64,000 nucleotides of DNA from Paenibacillus chibensis. Lineage in GTDB: Bacteria; Bacillota; Bacilli; Paenibacillales; Paenibacillaceae. The translations under genes were made by a program, and so were the position numbers. Where the stretch lies: contig NZ_BIMK01000004.1 in NCBI RefSeq assembly GCF_004001045.1, forward strand, positions 1 to 64,000. Direction: 5' to 3'. Shown here in pieces: positions 49,386 to 57,799 of this stretch (the stretch's first letter is position 1; the number at the start of each line of letters is the position of its first letter). Below the pieces are notes generated by a model. The model was not told the origin of the DNA. It did no database searches and worked only from the letters and a program-made list of their open reading frames with translations.

Positions 49386-49560
49386 ACTGGTCGAGCTCGG
49401 CCGCCTTCCTCTCCACTTCTTCCCGGGTGAGGATACCCTTGTCGATGAGCAGCTCGATGATCGTGCTGAGGGCAAGGGTATTGCGGTAATGCTCGTCCTT
49501 CAAATCCCCAAGCTTGGCCATCATCTGCACATAGTCCATACCGGACGGAAATCGCTCCAT
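49354..49560 (-). CDS. Small conserved-looking helical protein
   Basis: Function unknown. A 68-aa acidic helical protein (MERFPSGMDYVQMMAKLGDLKDEHYRNTLALSTIIELLIDKGILTREEVERKAAELD...). AGGAGGT lies 10 nt before the ATG at 49560, a strong ribosome site; longer starts lack one. It is convergent with walJ and overlaps its stop by about 32 bp. The shape resembles small regulatory subunits (a C-terminal 'GILTREEVERKAAEL' helix also occurs in nitrile hydratase-type proteins), but I do not assign it. Confidence 0.65.
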   Translation of the reverse strand: MERFPSGMDYVQMMAKLGDLKDEHYRNTLALSTIIELLIDKGILTREEVERKAAELDQFMVHSPYPTV

Positions 49561-50284
49561 ATCATTCAACCTCCTGTCATTGTTTTGAGGCATATGCCCT
49601 TCTATTATGATTTCCAAAAATAAGTAGTCAAATTCCACAACTCACCAGCATAATCTTTTAACATACATTAGGTACAGAGTCCTTCTTGTGGTACAATGGT
49701 CTGTACCGGTGCTAAACCTGAAATGCCTTGCGGCATCGGGTCTCCGGGGCATCATCCTTCCCCAAATTATGGGTGGAAAATGTGAAAAGAACTTTCTTGC
49801 CGGGCGGCTGTTTGCGTCTTGGTTTCTATTATTCTAGTCGCGGACCGCTGGAAATATTCCTGTTTTTAGTAGAATAAATGCTGTGAATTGGAAAATAGCA
49901 TCATACAGGCGAAATATTCACTCTTTCTTTCATTGTGATATAGAAAAATGGGTTTTTCTGCTTAAGAGGGGCTTTTTTGTGGTGATTAAAAATAAGGGAA
50001 TGCCAACGCAACCTTTAGAGGGTTCCTGCAGTTTATATAAATGAAGACTTTTGCACTACAGAAAAAACGGCGCCAAAAAGGTAATCTTTAGGTATAACCA
50101 TTGTATGGAAAAGGAAGACATTTCCCTTGGACGGCTTTTCATCGGGATCAACGCCATGAGGCCGGAGGGCAAGCTTTTTGCGATACAGAAGAGGACCGGA
50201 CAGGATTACATACCGAAGTGAGGTATTCGAGGCACAAGACGGCTGGTTGTTTTGGGTGCGTGACAACAAAGGGGAGAGGATCAC
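49561..50284. other. Gap before htrA
   Basis: About 720 bp without a supported gene. An extended -10 (TGGTACAAT, 49689-49697) sits inside the inverted repeat GGTACAGA (49671-49678) / TCTGTACC (49700-49707). A small hairpin AATGCC-TTGC-GGCAT lies about 20 nt into the predicted transcript. No RNA family was recognised and no other clear promoter was found for htrA. Confidence 0.5.
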
Positions 50285-51532
50285 ATGGGGCTGTTTCAAG
50301 ATGATTTCTATTCGACCAAGGTGACGAAGCGCAGACGCAGATTCGGTAAAGCCCGCGGAGCACAGGAAGCATGGCCGAGATCCAGGCGCAGCCGGGGGCT
50401 GTCAACGCTGCAGATCGCTACGATCAGTTCGGTCATCAGCGCGTTTGTGGCCGTTCTGTTGTTCAGCATGATTACGGGTTTGCCTTCCCCGGGGAAAGAG
50501 GCGGCTGTGGTCAGTGCCTTGAACTCCAAACAGCTGGATAGCACCGTCGACCCGTATGATCGATTGGTAACGGCTGCGGCGAAGGTGCGCCCGACGGTCG
50601 TCAGCATTGTTAATTACAAGGACGCCAAGAAGGATAAGAACAATCTGGAGGATTCGGCTCTGGGCTCCGGCGTTATTTTCAAAAAAGACCAGGGTCAGGC
50701 CTTTGTGATCACCAACAATCACGTGATTGAAGGCTCTCAGGAGCTGGAAGTGGTCACGGTGAACGGGGAAATGAAAAAAGCGAAGCTCGTGGGCGCCGAC
50801 AAGGTGAACGATATCGCCGTGCTGGCCGTGAACGATAAGAACATCAACGAAGTCGCCGAAATGGGCGATTCCGACAAGCTGCGCCTTGGGGAAACAGTGT
50901 TTGCCATCGGCAATCCGCTGGGACTCGGCGACACGCTGACCTCAGGGATTGTCAGCTACACGAACCGTATCGTGCCGGTTTCGCTCAACCAGGACGGGGT
51001 GTATGACTGGGAGCAGGAGGTCATTCAGACCGACGCGGCCATCAATGAAGGCAACAGCGGCGGCGCACTCGTGGATCTGAACGGCCAAGTGATCGGCATC
51101 AACACGATGAAAATTGCGGATACCGGCGTGGAGGGACTCGGTTTTGCCATCCCGGTGGATCAGGTAATGAAGACCGTCGATGAGCTGATGGCTCACGGCA
51201 AGATTGCCCGTCCGTATATTGGCGTGTATTCGATGGATTTGGGCAATCCTTATGCTCCATTGGATGATGACCAGGTCAAGGAACTGAAGCTGCCAAGCGA
51301 CGTGACTGACGGCGTCGTCGTGCTGGATGCCATCGGCCCGGCGCAGGAAGCGGGGCTGAAGCTGAATGACGTGATCGTCAAATTCAACGATGAACCGATC
51401 AAGACAACGCTGGAGATGAAAAAGTTCCTGTACGATAAGGTCAAAATCGGGGACACGCTGAAGGTGACGTTCTACCGCGACGGCAAGGAGCAGACGACGA
51501 ACGTGAAGCTGGCCGAGAAGCCGGATCAATAA
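50285..51532 (+). CDS. htrA: HtrA-type serine protease
   Basis: A 415-aa membrane-anchored quality-control protease (YycK/HtrC class). A basic N-terminal tail, one helix (about 39-61), a trypsin-like domain with the triad in TNNHVIEG (His), NDIAVL (Asp) and GNSGGAL (Ser), and one PDZ domain (about 310-405) with the usual LGFAIPVDQV linker before it. GGGGAGAGG precedes ATG 50285. In this position at the end of the wal block it is standard for Bacillales. Confidence 0.94.
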   Translation: MGLFQDDFYSTKVTKRRRRFGKARGAQEAWPRSRRSRGLSTLQIATISSVISAFVAVLLFSMITGLPSPGKEAAVVSALNSKQLDSTVDPYDRLVTAAAKVRPTVVSIVNYKDAKKDKNNLEDSALGSGVIFKKDQGQAFVITNNHVIEGSQELEVVTVNGEMKKAKLVGADKVNDIAVLAVNDKNINEVAEMGDSDKLRLGETVFAIGNPLGLGDTLTSGIVSYTNRIVPVSLNQDGVYDWEQEVIQTDAAINEGNSGGALVDLNGQVIGINTMKIADTGVEGLGFAIPVDQVMKTVDELMAHGKIARPYIGVYSMDLGNPYAPLDDDQVKELKLPSDVTDGVVVLDAIGPAQEAGLKLNDVIVKFNDEPIKTTLEMKKFLYDKVKIGDTLKVTFYRDGKEQTTNVKLAEKPDQ

Positions 51533-51556
51533 AAGCCTGAACGGCATGAAATGAAC

Positions 51557-51587
51557 GGGAAAATCCTGCATTGGCGGGATTTTTCCT
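51557..51587 (+). terminator. Terminator after htrA
   Basis: AAAATCCTGC / GCGGGATTTTT stem with loop ATTG; T run in the 3' arm. Confidence 0.7.
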
Positions 51588-51709
51588 TGCATAAAAAACA
51601 AGTGTGCGAATTGCTGAAAAAGGGCTATAATTTGAGTAAGACATCCGCATTTTGCACAGAATGGACTTATGACAACCGTGTTGCAGCACTAGAAGGGAAT
51701 GCTTTCATT

Positions 51710-51877
51710 ATGTACGTAGTATGCAAAGAACATTTGGAGCTTGCCATTGATACGTTCGTGGACGAATACGAGGACGCTCCGGACGTGGTGGACCTGAAGG
51801 ATACGGAGTTTTCCGATTGGGATCCGCCGGTGCAGTGCGCGCACTGCGAGCAGGCCGGCAAGTATTTGGTGGTATAA
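51710..51877 (+). CDS. CxxH/CxxC small zinc-binding-type protein
   Basis: A 55-aa member of a short family found next to rlmH in Paenibacillus and Bacillus. It has Cys5-x2-His8 near the start and Cys43-x2-Cys46 near the end, a likely zinc site, with an acidic middle. The role is unknown. ATG 51710 follows AGAAGGGA; the frame is open upstream but carries no ribosome site. Confidence 0.75.
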   Translation: MYVVCKEHLELAIDTFVDEYEDAPDVVDLKDTEFSDWDPPVQCAHCEQAGKYLVV

Positions 51878-51898
51878 CCGCGAACTGCATAGGGTAAG

Positions 51899-51928
51899 GG
51901 AGGAGCGTGGATGCACGCTCCTTTTTAG
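51899..51928 (+). terminator. Terminator before rlmH
   Basis: AGGAGCGTG / CACGCTCCT stem with loop GATG, then TTTTT. Confidence 0.88.
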
Positions 51929-52044
51929 TTGGTTTGGGAGGCAGGGCACGCAGCAGGCTGGGGTAGATTCCATGGCTGCTGAAACAATAGAGTGACATGA
52001 GGGAACAATAAATTACATAACGAGGTTTAAACGGAGGGTATATC

Positions 52045-52524
52045 ATGTTGATTCAATTGATTGGCGTCGGCAAGCTGAAGGAGAAGTATTTGGTGCAGGG
52101 CATCCAGGAATACGCCAAGCGGCTGACCCCGTACATCAAATTCCAGATGATCGAGGTCGCGGACGAGAAGGCCCCGGACACCTTGAGCGAAGCCGAGGTG
52201 TCGATCGTGAAGGAGCGCGAGGGCGAACGCATCCTCGCGCATGTCAAGGAGAGCGCGCATGTGATCGCGCTCGCCATCGGCGGCCAGCTGTGGAGCTCGG
52301 AAGAGCTGGCCGCCGAACTCGACAAGCTCGGCACGTACGGGACGAGCCATGTCGTGTTCGTGATCGGAGGGAGCCACGGGCTCTCCGAGGCCGTGCTGCG
52401 CCGCGCCCAGCAACGCTTAAGCTTCGGGCGCATGACGCTGCCGCACCAGCTGATGCGGCTGGTGCTCACCGAGCAGATTTATCGTGCGGTGAAGATCAAT
52501 CGGGGTGAACCGTACCATAAATAA
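52045..52524 (+). CDS. rlmH: 23S rRNA pseudouridine-1915 N3-methyltransferase RlmH
   Basis: A SPOUT-class methyltransferase of 159 aa (OrfX in Staphylococcus) that methylates pseudouridine 1915 in helix 69 of 23S rRNA. The SAM-binding knot is seen in [19 protein letters not shown] and [23 protein letters not shown]. The C terminus NRGEPYHK is the segment that SCC elements target in staphylococci. Expression is independent of what follows because the element leaves the last codons intact. GGAGG at 52034 supports ATG 52045. Confidence 0.97.
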   Translation: MLIQLIGVGKLKEKYLVQGIQEYAKRLTPYIKFQMIEVADEKAPDTLSEAEVSIVKEREGERILAHVKESAHVIALAIGGQLWSSEELAAELDKLGTYGTSHVVFVIGGSHGLSEAVLRRAQQRLSFGRMTLPHQLMRLVLTEQIYRAVKINRGEPYHK

Positions 52525-52528
52525 GGGC
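52501..52528. repeat. Left attachment site at the rlmH 3' end
   Basis: CGGGGTGAACCGTACCATAAATAA plus GGGC: encodes RGEPYHK-stop. The staphylococcal attB core is the same part of the gene (TATCATAAATAA-like). Matches the copy at 59772. Confidence 0.8.
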
Positions 52529-52708
52529 AAGTTTTTTTGCGGAGTTCCTTGCGGGGCATGGATTTGTATATATGTGTGCAGGTTTCGGGCCAAGGAAACG
52601 CAAGAAAAGTACATAGGGCGATCGTTTTTTGAGTAGAACATCCTCGTCACATCCCACGGAAGGAAGAGGGCTTCGTGGATGGGGGAGGGTCTCCGAGGCT
52701 GGGAAAGA

Positions 52709-52760
52709 AAAGTGTCAGAAGTGTCGATGCTGGCAGTTTATGCGCTTCTGACGGTACTTT
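52709..52760 (-). terminator. Hairpin downstream of recombinase 1
   Basis: AAAGT-GTCAGAAG / CTTCTGAC-GGT-ACTTT, 13 pairs with a bulge, 23-nt loop; on the minus strand it is followed by TTTTCTTTCC. It is the main structure in the 259 bp between rlmH and the recombinase stop. Confidence 0.55.
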
Positions 52761-52783
52761 CGCTTAGCGGAAAGAGAGATGCC

Positions 52784-54451
52784 CTAGATCACGATCGTAA
52801 AGGGTGAGGGGTACTTGCGTCTGGACAAAGAAAAAGCCCCGTCCACCTTGTCGGTGGAGGGGGCTGCGACGACCAGACATTGTCTGAGCGTCTCGTCGAA
52901 TTCCAGTTCAATGCCTCGAAGCTTTTGGCCTTGCTGTACGGCTATCTGCTTCACTATGGTCTGTATCAGGGTCTTCTGCGTTTCGACTGGAGAGGTCTGA
53001 AGAAGCCCGTTGAAGTCGCTGAGCGCTTTGCGTACAAGCTGAAGCGGGATGGGCTCGGCTTGGTTTTCGTCCAACTGGCGTTCTGCTTCGGACTTTCGGT
53101 TTGCGAGCACGTCGTACTTCGACTTCAATTCGTTAATGCGCTCGACCAGCATGTCGTTATCGATCGTATCGCTTTCGTAGAGGGCAAAATACCTTTGCTT
53201 CTGGGAGTCTAGCGTTTTCAACTCGCGCTTGATTGCAGCTAGCTCTTTTTGAAGCGGAGCAACGCTCTTGCTCCGCGACTTGTTGAGGCTAACGACAATG
53301 TCGTCCAACAGTTTTGGCGTTTGTACTACCGCCGCGATCCGTTCGATGACGTAGCGTTCAGCGAAGTCCGCCTTCACCGAGTTGGAGTTACAGACTCGGC
53401 TCCCCTTGTTGCGGAAGTTGCTGCAAATGTAGTATCTTCGGACGACCTTCTCACCACTCTTTAGCGTGTCGTTGATTCGATGGGCGACAAGCGTTGCTCC
53501 GCACTGAGGGCATCTCATGAGCCCCGTCAGAAGGTAGATACCGTCGAATTTTCGAGGAGCGGAGACGGCCTTCTTCTTGTAGAACTTCTGAACAGCCTCC
53601 CACAATTCCAGGCTAATGATCGGTTCGTGCTCACCGTCAACGACAATGGGGTCTTTGTTAGTGCCTTTCCGCCGTTTCTCATTCCAGTTTTCCCTTACGT
53701 TGTAGCGAATTTTGCCGATGTAGACAGGGTTATTGATGATCGTTTTGACCGCAACACTACTGAAGGCATTGCCTAGCTTGGTCTTTAATCCTTCGGCGTT
53801 CAGTTGGTTTGCAATGCTTCGCAAGCCTTGTCCGCCACCGTACATCCGGAAAATTTTCCGTACGAGCTCTGCTTCGATGTGATTGATCTTCAGGATGGAG
53901 TCCTTGCCGCGTCCGCTTTCCACCTCGACTACATCGTAACCGAGGACCGTACCGCCGTTCCATTTCCCCTTTCTAGCCCGCTGTTTCATGCCCATCTTGA
54001 CGTTTTCCACGATGGTATTCCGCTGGAATTCGGCGATTACGCCAAGCATCTGGATGTTGAGTTTGCCGGAGGCTGTCTCGGTATCGAAGTCTTTCTCCGA
54101 GTAGCTGCGGAACTTGACGTTGTTGCGGTTCAGGTGCTCGACGATTTGGAGCAAGTCAGACATCTTGCGGCTGATCCTGTCCAGCTTCCAAACAAGTACC
54201 TCTTGAATTTTGCCTTCCTCTACGTCACGAAGCAGTTGCTTCATTGCCGGACGCTTCTCGATCGTTTTTCCCGAGATGCCCGCGTCGACGTACTCCTTGA
54301 AGACGATTTTCTGTTCAGCTTTGCAAAGATTACGAAGGGTCGTTATCTGAGCCTCGATGCTGTAGCCTTGTTCAGCCTGTTCCTCGGTACTGACGCGAGC
54401 GTATATGCCGACGTACTGTACATCGTTTTCGTAAAGGTCATTTCTTTTCAT
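52784..54451 (-). CDS. Large serine recombinase 1 (Ccr-like)
   Basis: A 555-aa site-specific recombinase. Resolvase domain at 12-160 with nucleophile Ser21 in IYARVSTEEQAEQGYS, recombinase domain about 175-300, zinc ribbon from C314/C317 (CPQCG) to a second Cys pair in YYICSNFRNKGSRVC, then a coiled-coil region and C-terminal tail. The size equals that of staphylococcal CcrC. It is the recombinase nearest rlmH, so it probably integrates and excises cassette 1. The frame starts at ATG 54451 with AAAGGA 13 nt upstream. The last about 20 codons contain a terminator hairpin (52835-52865). Confidence 0.9.
   Translation of the reverse strand: MKRNDLYENDVQYVGIYARVSTEEQAEQGYSIEAQITTLRNLCKAEQKIVFKEYVDAGISGKTIEKRPAMKQLLRDVEEGKIQEVLVWKLDRISRKMSDLLQIVEHLNRNNVKFRSYSEKDFDTETASGKLNIQMLGVIAEFQRNTIVENVKMGMKQRARKGKWNGGTVLGYDVVEVESGRGKDSILKINHIEAELVRKIFRMYGGGQGLRSIANQLNAEGLKTKLGNAFSSVAVKTIINNPVYIGKIRYNVRENWNEKRRKGTNKDPIVVDGEHEPIISLELWEAVQKFYKKKAVSAPRKFDGIYLLTGLMRCPQCGATLVAHRINDTLKSGEKVVRRYYICSNFRNKGSRVCNSNSVKADFAERYVIERIAAVVQTPKLLDDIVVSLNKSRSKSVAPLQKELAAIKRELKTLDSQKQRYFALYESDTIDNDMLVERINELKSKYDVLANRKSEAERQLDENQAEPIPLQLVRKALSDFNGLLQTSPVETQKTLIQTIVKQIAVQQGQKLRGIELEFDETLRQCLVVAAPSTDKVDGAFSLSRRKYPSPFTIVI
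52831..52865 (-). terminator. Intrinsic-terminator-like hairpin inside recombinase 1
   Basis: On the minus strand AGCCCCCTCCACC / GGTGGACGGGGCT with loop GACAA and one mismatch, followed by TTTTTCTTT, about 45 nt before the stop codon. Confidence 0.6.
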
Positions 54452-54470
54452 CAAGGTGTATCCATCCTTT

Positions 54471-54593
54471 CTAAGCGGTTTTTTTGTAGGTGAGTTTAGA
54501 TTCAGATTTTTTGTTCTGCTCTTTCAGGCATTCACTAATCATTCCAGCAAGGAGATCGACCAATTGCTGGTATGAATTTGTATCACTTTCCAT
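54471..54593 (-). CDS. Small unknown protein (40 aa)
   Basis: Function unknown. Forty residues, acidic N terminus and Lys-rich C terminus (NKKSESKLTYKKTA). The ATG at 54593 has AAAGGAGCT 7 nt upstream, and the gene ends 19 bp before the recombinase start, so it probably shares its transcript and couples to it. In SCC elements small proteins near cch and ccr include a single-stranded DNA binding protein; this one is shorter and is not assigned. Confidence 0.5.
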   Translation of the reverse strand: MESDTNSYQQLVDLLAGMISECLKEQNKKSESKLTYKKTA

Positions 54594-54636
54594 GTCAAAG
54601 CTCCTTTCGGGTATGGATTGTAGTGAAAGACGCGGG

Positions 54637-54699
54637 AAAAATAGCGTCAGTCGTGTCAGTGGTGACAAGAGCGCTTCTGCCGCAACTGACGCTATTTTC
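54637..54699 (-). terminator. Long perfect inverted repeat after the ATPase gene
   Basis: 13-bp perfect arms AAAATAGCGTCAG (54638-54650) / CTGACGCTATTTT (54686-54698), 35-nt loop; reading on the minus strand it ends in TTTTT. It starts 3 bp after the ATPase stop. Confidence 0.7.
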
Positions 54700-54701
54700 T
54701 T

Positions 54702-56234
54702 CTAGGCGGCTTTCTTCTTTTTTCGATTCGCTTGTCCGCTTCGCGCTGGTGACATTTGAATCGTTGCGATCTTGTGTGTTCCACCGTGCCGAATCACGAC
54801 GTCAATGCCGCACGACTTCAGGTTGGACATGACCTCGTTGATTCTTCTGCTAAGAGCGTGAGGGGCTCGCGGCCACTCTTTCGTTCTGGTGTCGATCCGT
54901 TCCCGAATTGCTATGTTTTCAAGCACATTGAGCAGTTCTGCCACAGGACCTTCCCATAGCGTTGTCGTTTTCATCAGCGCGATGATTGCCGACGCGACTG
55001 GATGGGCGGAGACTGCTTCTTCGCTCGCACGATTTCGGTTCCGCTTGTACGCTTTCAGGAAGGCTTCTCCGTACCCTTCTTTGATCGCCTCTGCTATGGC
55101 GTATCCCCACTTTGCGAAGTCCGCCATCCGAGGGAGCGCACGAAGCTGTACGTTCGGGTAGATGGCCATGGCTTTGCTCAGGGTGTCGAAGATGCCGCCT
55201 AAAATGATTGGCATGTCTCGCTCGAACTCTTGGACAATTACGCGTTCCTCTTTGCGCTCTCCTTCGTCGATGCGATCTAGCTCAAGCATGATGCAGCGAT
55301 CGAGTAGGTCCGCTTTCGATGCGACGACGTTGATGCCGTTCAAGACGACGCACCGTTTGAACGAGAGAATTGTCTCCTCGTCATCGGTAAAGAATTTTCT
55401 TGTGGAGAATCCTCCTCCCGTCGCAGCCGTGCAGAGCAGGTCACTGATCTTCGGCGTGATGGAGGACAAGTTATCGTAAACGGGCATATAATTGTTTTGG
55501 AGCGAAAGCCCCAGGTCATGTAGTCCCGTTGGCAACGAAGTCATGTCACGTTGCGCCGGATCGACGATTGCGCGGGTGATTCTCGACGATGTCGATTTTG
55601 CCGCTCCTTTTTCTCCCCAAAGAATGAGAATGGGGTGAGGGATGTCGAACACGAAGCAGGAGACAATATATACAAGGTACAGCAACTTGTCGCTGTTACT
55701 CTTGAAACGAATGTGTTTGAGAAGTCGCCACAGGTTTCCTCCGGTTTCATTCGGTACGACCTGGGGCTTCATGTTTGGTGTCCCCAAGAAGTACACCGGA
55801 CTGCCTGATGTTAGACGCCAACCGTCTTTTCCGATCTCTACGACGGAATCCTTGCCGTTCCTACTCAGATCGTAGTAGAAGTTCTCCTCGTGTTCTCCGA
55901 CACGCAACTCGACGGGGTGAGTGCCCCCGGAAAATGTTGCAATGGCATCGAACTGGTTGAGGGCTTGGTTTAACGCGTCCGGAGTAGGTGCTTCACCTGT
56001 TTCCTCAAAGAATAGCTTGGTCAGCAGGCCTTTGAAGTTCTTGTGCTTGATCTTCATTGCTTTGCTCGACTGTTCGAAATTCAAGCAGACGTAGGGCTCG
56101 TGGTTAGGGCTGGAGAAGAATTTGTTTCCTTCTTTCCCCAAACGAAGTAGTGTTTGATGCGGGCCTACCTTTGCTGCTTGCGTTGCAGGTGTTGCGGTCA
56201 TCTTTTTGCGAAGTGCGTTTTGATTCGTATCCAT
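54702..56234 (-). CDS. AAA+ ATPase, Cch/MCM-like helicase candidate
   Basis: A 510-aa protein. Residues 1-190 form an N-terminal region without a recognised domain; the AAA+ core has Walker A GEKGAAKS (about 207-214), a Walker B-like YMPVYDNLS (about 249-257), a sensor-1 Asn in VVLNGIN, and an arginine in LLDRCIML. This pattern is found in replication ATPases of integrative elements, and the position next to a large serine recombinase at rlmH equals that of cch in SCC elements, whose product is an MCM-like helicase (published for S. aureus). A C-terminal basic tail ends in NRKKKKAA. AAGGAGGG precedes the ATG at 56234. Cassette replication is inferred. Confidence 0.7.
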   Translation of the reverse strand: MDTNQNALRKKMTATPATQAAKVGPHQTLLRLGKEGNKFFSSPNHEPYVCLNFEQSSKAMKIKHKNFKGLLTKLFFEETGEAPTPDALNQALNQFDAIATFSGGTHPVELRVGEHEENFYYDLSRNGKDSVVEIGKDGWRLTSGSPVYFLGTPNMKPQVVPNETGGNLWRLLKHIRFKSNSDKLLYLVYIVSCFVFDIPHPILILWGEKGAAKSTSSRITRAIVDPAQRDMTSLPTGLHDLGLSLQNNYMPVYDNLSSITPKISDLLCTAATGGGFSTRKFFTDDEETILSFKRCVVLNGINVVASKADLLDRCIMLELDRIDEGERKEERVIVQEFERDMPIILGGIFDTLSKAMAIYPNVQLRALPRMADFAKWGYAIAEAIKEGYGEAFLKAYKRNRNRASEEAVSAHPVASAIIALMKTTTLWEGPVAELLNVLENIAIRERIDTRTKEWPRAPHALSRRINEVMSNLKSCGIDVVIRHGGTHKIATIQMSPARSGQANRKKKKAA

Positions 56235-56752
56235 TTTAGAATGCCCTCCTTGGTATGTTCCCGAAGTTGCCTAGTCGACCGGGCTGCAGAGGCATTCAGG
56301 TTGTTATTGTCACTTGCGGACGGCGCCTGTCCGCTGAGCAACTGCTTACAGGTATAGATTCTACAGGGTTTTCCTTTGGCTATCACTCCGGTGGTTGGGT
56401 AGAAAAATGGAGGCGAAAAATGACGCTGAAGGCTATCCGGGAGGGGTCGCTCGCGGAAAGGTCCGACGAGAAAAACGAAGTGGGAGCTATTTTAACTAAA
56501 AGCCACTACAGAAGAATATTTGGCTGAATTCGCCGAATTTCGGTGATTCGAATATTTAATTTGCGATCCCTATGATCCGGCAAGATTGCCTATCGATTAG
56601 GCATCAATACTATATGCTAAATAATAATATCTGTTTGTAATTGGGGAGTTTTCGCAGAAAAAAAGAGCCTGGGATTGCACCAGGCAGATGGGGGCGGCAA
56701 CAAAAGCGTCAGTTGCGCCCAAAGCGGCAAAGCGGAACTTACGCTTTTTTCG
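56235..56752. other. Gap with palindrome and AT-rich tract (candidate origin or promoter region)
   Basis: About 520 bp between the ATPase and the unknown genes. It holds TGCCTA-TCGAT-TAGGCA (56587-56603) followed by an AT-rich tract (56604-56640), and a third GCGTCAGTTGCG-type hairpin at 56703-56755 (AAAAGCGT / ACGCTTTT) just after the stop of the next minus-strand gene. Short frames here (including a GTG-started 62-codon frame at 56198-56386) lack good ribosome sites. Confidence 0.5.
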
Positions 56753-57226
56753 CTATTCTTGGTCAGTGGTGTCTCCCGTCTCTGTTGGGAGAAAGGGGTC
56801 ACTGTACTGACAATGGAAAGGCTCGCCCAGTTCTTTCACCCAGCGGACGGAGCTGGCTACGTCTCCGCCGTGAAAAAGAGGGGCCTCCCCGAAACTTTCG
56901 TCTTCCCAAACAAAGTCCGCCGTCTGTTGCTTCTCATCGACTGCGAGGAAGAAGTCGGAGCCGTCAACATACGGGTTGGTACCTGTTTGGGCATCAGTGG
57001 TTCTCAGGACAACACGGGCGCGATGTGTCGGCATTTGCTCAGTCAGCGGGTACGAGAGGTTCTCTACAAGCAGGTCAGAGAAGGGTTCCGACACTACGAG
57101 CATGACCCAAACGTTCGTCCAGTTGATGTTGTCGGCGACAGCTTCGCGCCGATCGAACGTCATTTTCAGCTTCTGGAGGACCAGCTCATTTGCCGTCATC
57201 TTCCTTCCGCTTGGTCTTTGAGCCAT
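56753..57226 (-). CDS. Cassette protein of unknown function A
   Basis: Function unknown. 157 aa, mixed alpha/beta by appearance, acidic C terminus; segments include ELVLQKLKMTFDRREAVADNINWTNVWVMLVV and VVLRTTDAQTGTNPYVDGSDFF. GAGGAGGT is 7 nt before the ATG at 57226, which overlaps the upstream gene by 31 bp, so translation is probably coupled. No membrane segment or signal peptide. Confidence 0.65.
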   Translation of the reverse strand: MAQRPSGRKMTANELVLQKLKMTFDRREAVADNINWTNVWVMLVVSEPFSDLLVENLSYPLTEQMPTHRARVVLRTTDAQTGTNPYVDGSDFFLAVDEKQQTADFVWEDESFGEAPLFHGGDVASSVRWVKELGEPFHCQYSDPFLPTETGDTTDQE

Positions 57227-57600
57227 TGTTCCACCTCCTCGTCGTGTGCTCCGGCTTGCGTGAAGAACGTCATTAGGTAGTCGTTGTCGTACAGTACCGC
57301 GATTTTGTACGCTTGGAGTCCTCCGCCTACGTCGAGCAGTTCGACGTACTCGGGACAACTTCCCAGCATTCCGCCTCTTTCGCGGCTCAGCCCGACGTTA
57401 CCGAGGTCTCGGACGTTGTCTCCAGCTTCGAGAACGACGATGTAGCCTCTCATGCCCAAGCAAAACTCGCTTTCAAGTTCGTCTACCTGCTCGTCCCTTA
57501 GCTGCTGGAAGTAGTCCTCGACCTGATCGAGGAGTACCGCAGGAAGTGCTTTTACACGGCGCAACACGTCGAAGTCCTGCTGTGTCTTGATGATCCTCAT
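57196..57600 (-). CDS. Cassette protein of unknown function B
   Basis: Function unknown. 134 aa, acidic, with a Glu/Gln-rich helix near the N terminus and a beta-rich centre (YIVVLEAGDNVRDLGNVG, LQAYKIAVLYDNDYLMTFF). AGGAGGG lies 9 nt before the ATG at 57600; a longer frame to 57732 has no ribosome site. It is the first gene of the minus-strand series in this cassette. SCC elements carry similar small unknown proteins near ccr, but I cannot assign it to a known DUF. Confidence 0.65.
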   Translation of the reverse strand: MRIIKTQQDFDVLRRVKALPAVLLDQVEDYFQQLRDEQVDELESEFCLGMRGYIVVLEAGDNVRDLGNVGLSRERGGMLGSCPEYVELLDVGGGLQAYKIAVLYDNDYLMTFFTQAGAHDEEVEQWLKDQAEGR

Positions 57601-57799
57601 TCTTACATCCCTCCTGAAAATGAAAATGCCCCCTCGAAAAGGGGTCTTGCTATGAGTCACGAATATGATATATATCTGAGAATTAATTTGAATCGATTTT
57701 TGATAAGAATAGAGACTCCTTCTATGGAACAATTTGCTATGATAAATTCAACGGCAGGTTGTAACCAGTGAAAATGATTGTGTGTTGAAAGGGGGCTTT

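Noticed and set aside
52525-52600. Transposon-like terminal inverted repeats at the cassette ends
   Set aside because: Sequences just inside the two att copies (52529 onward and 59799 onward) show no clear similarity, direct or inverted, so integration appears site-specific, not transpositional.
56198-56527. Small genes in the gap upstream of the Cch-like ATPase, on either strand
   Set aside because: The minus frame starts at a GTG with no properly spaced ribosome site and overlaps the ATPase start; the plus frame (56255-56527) has no motif or ribosome site.
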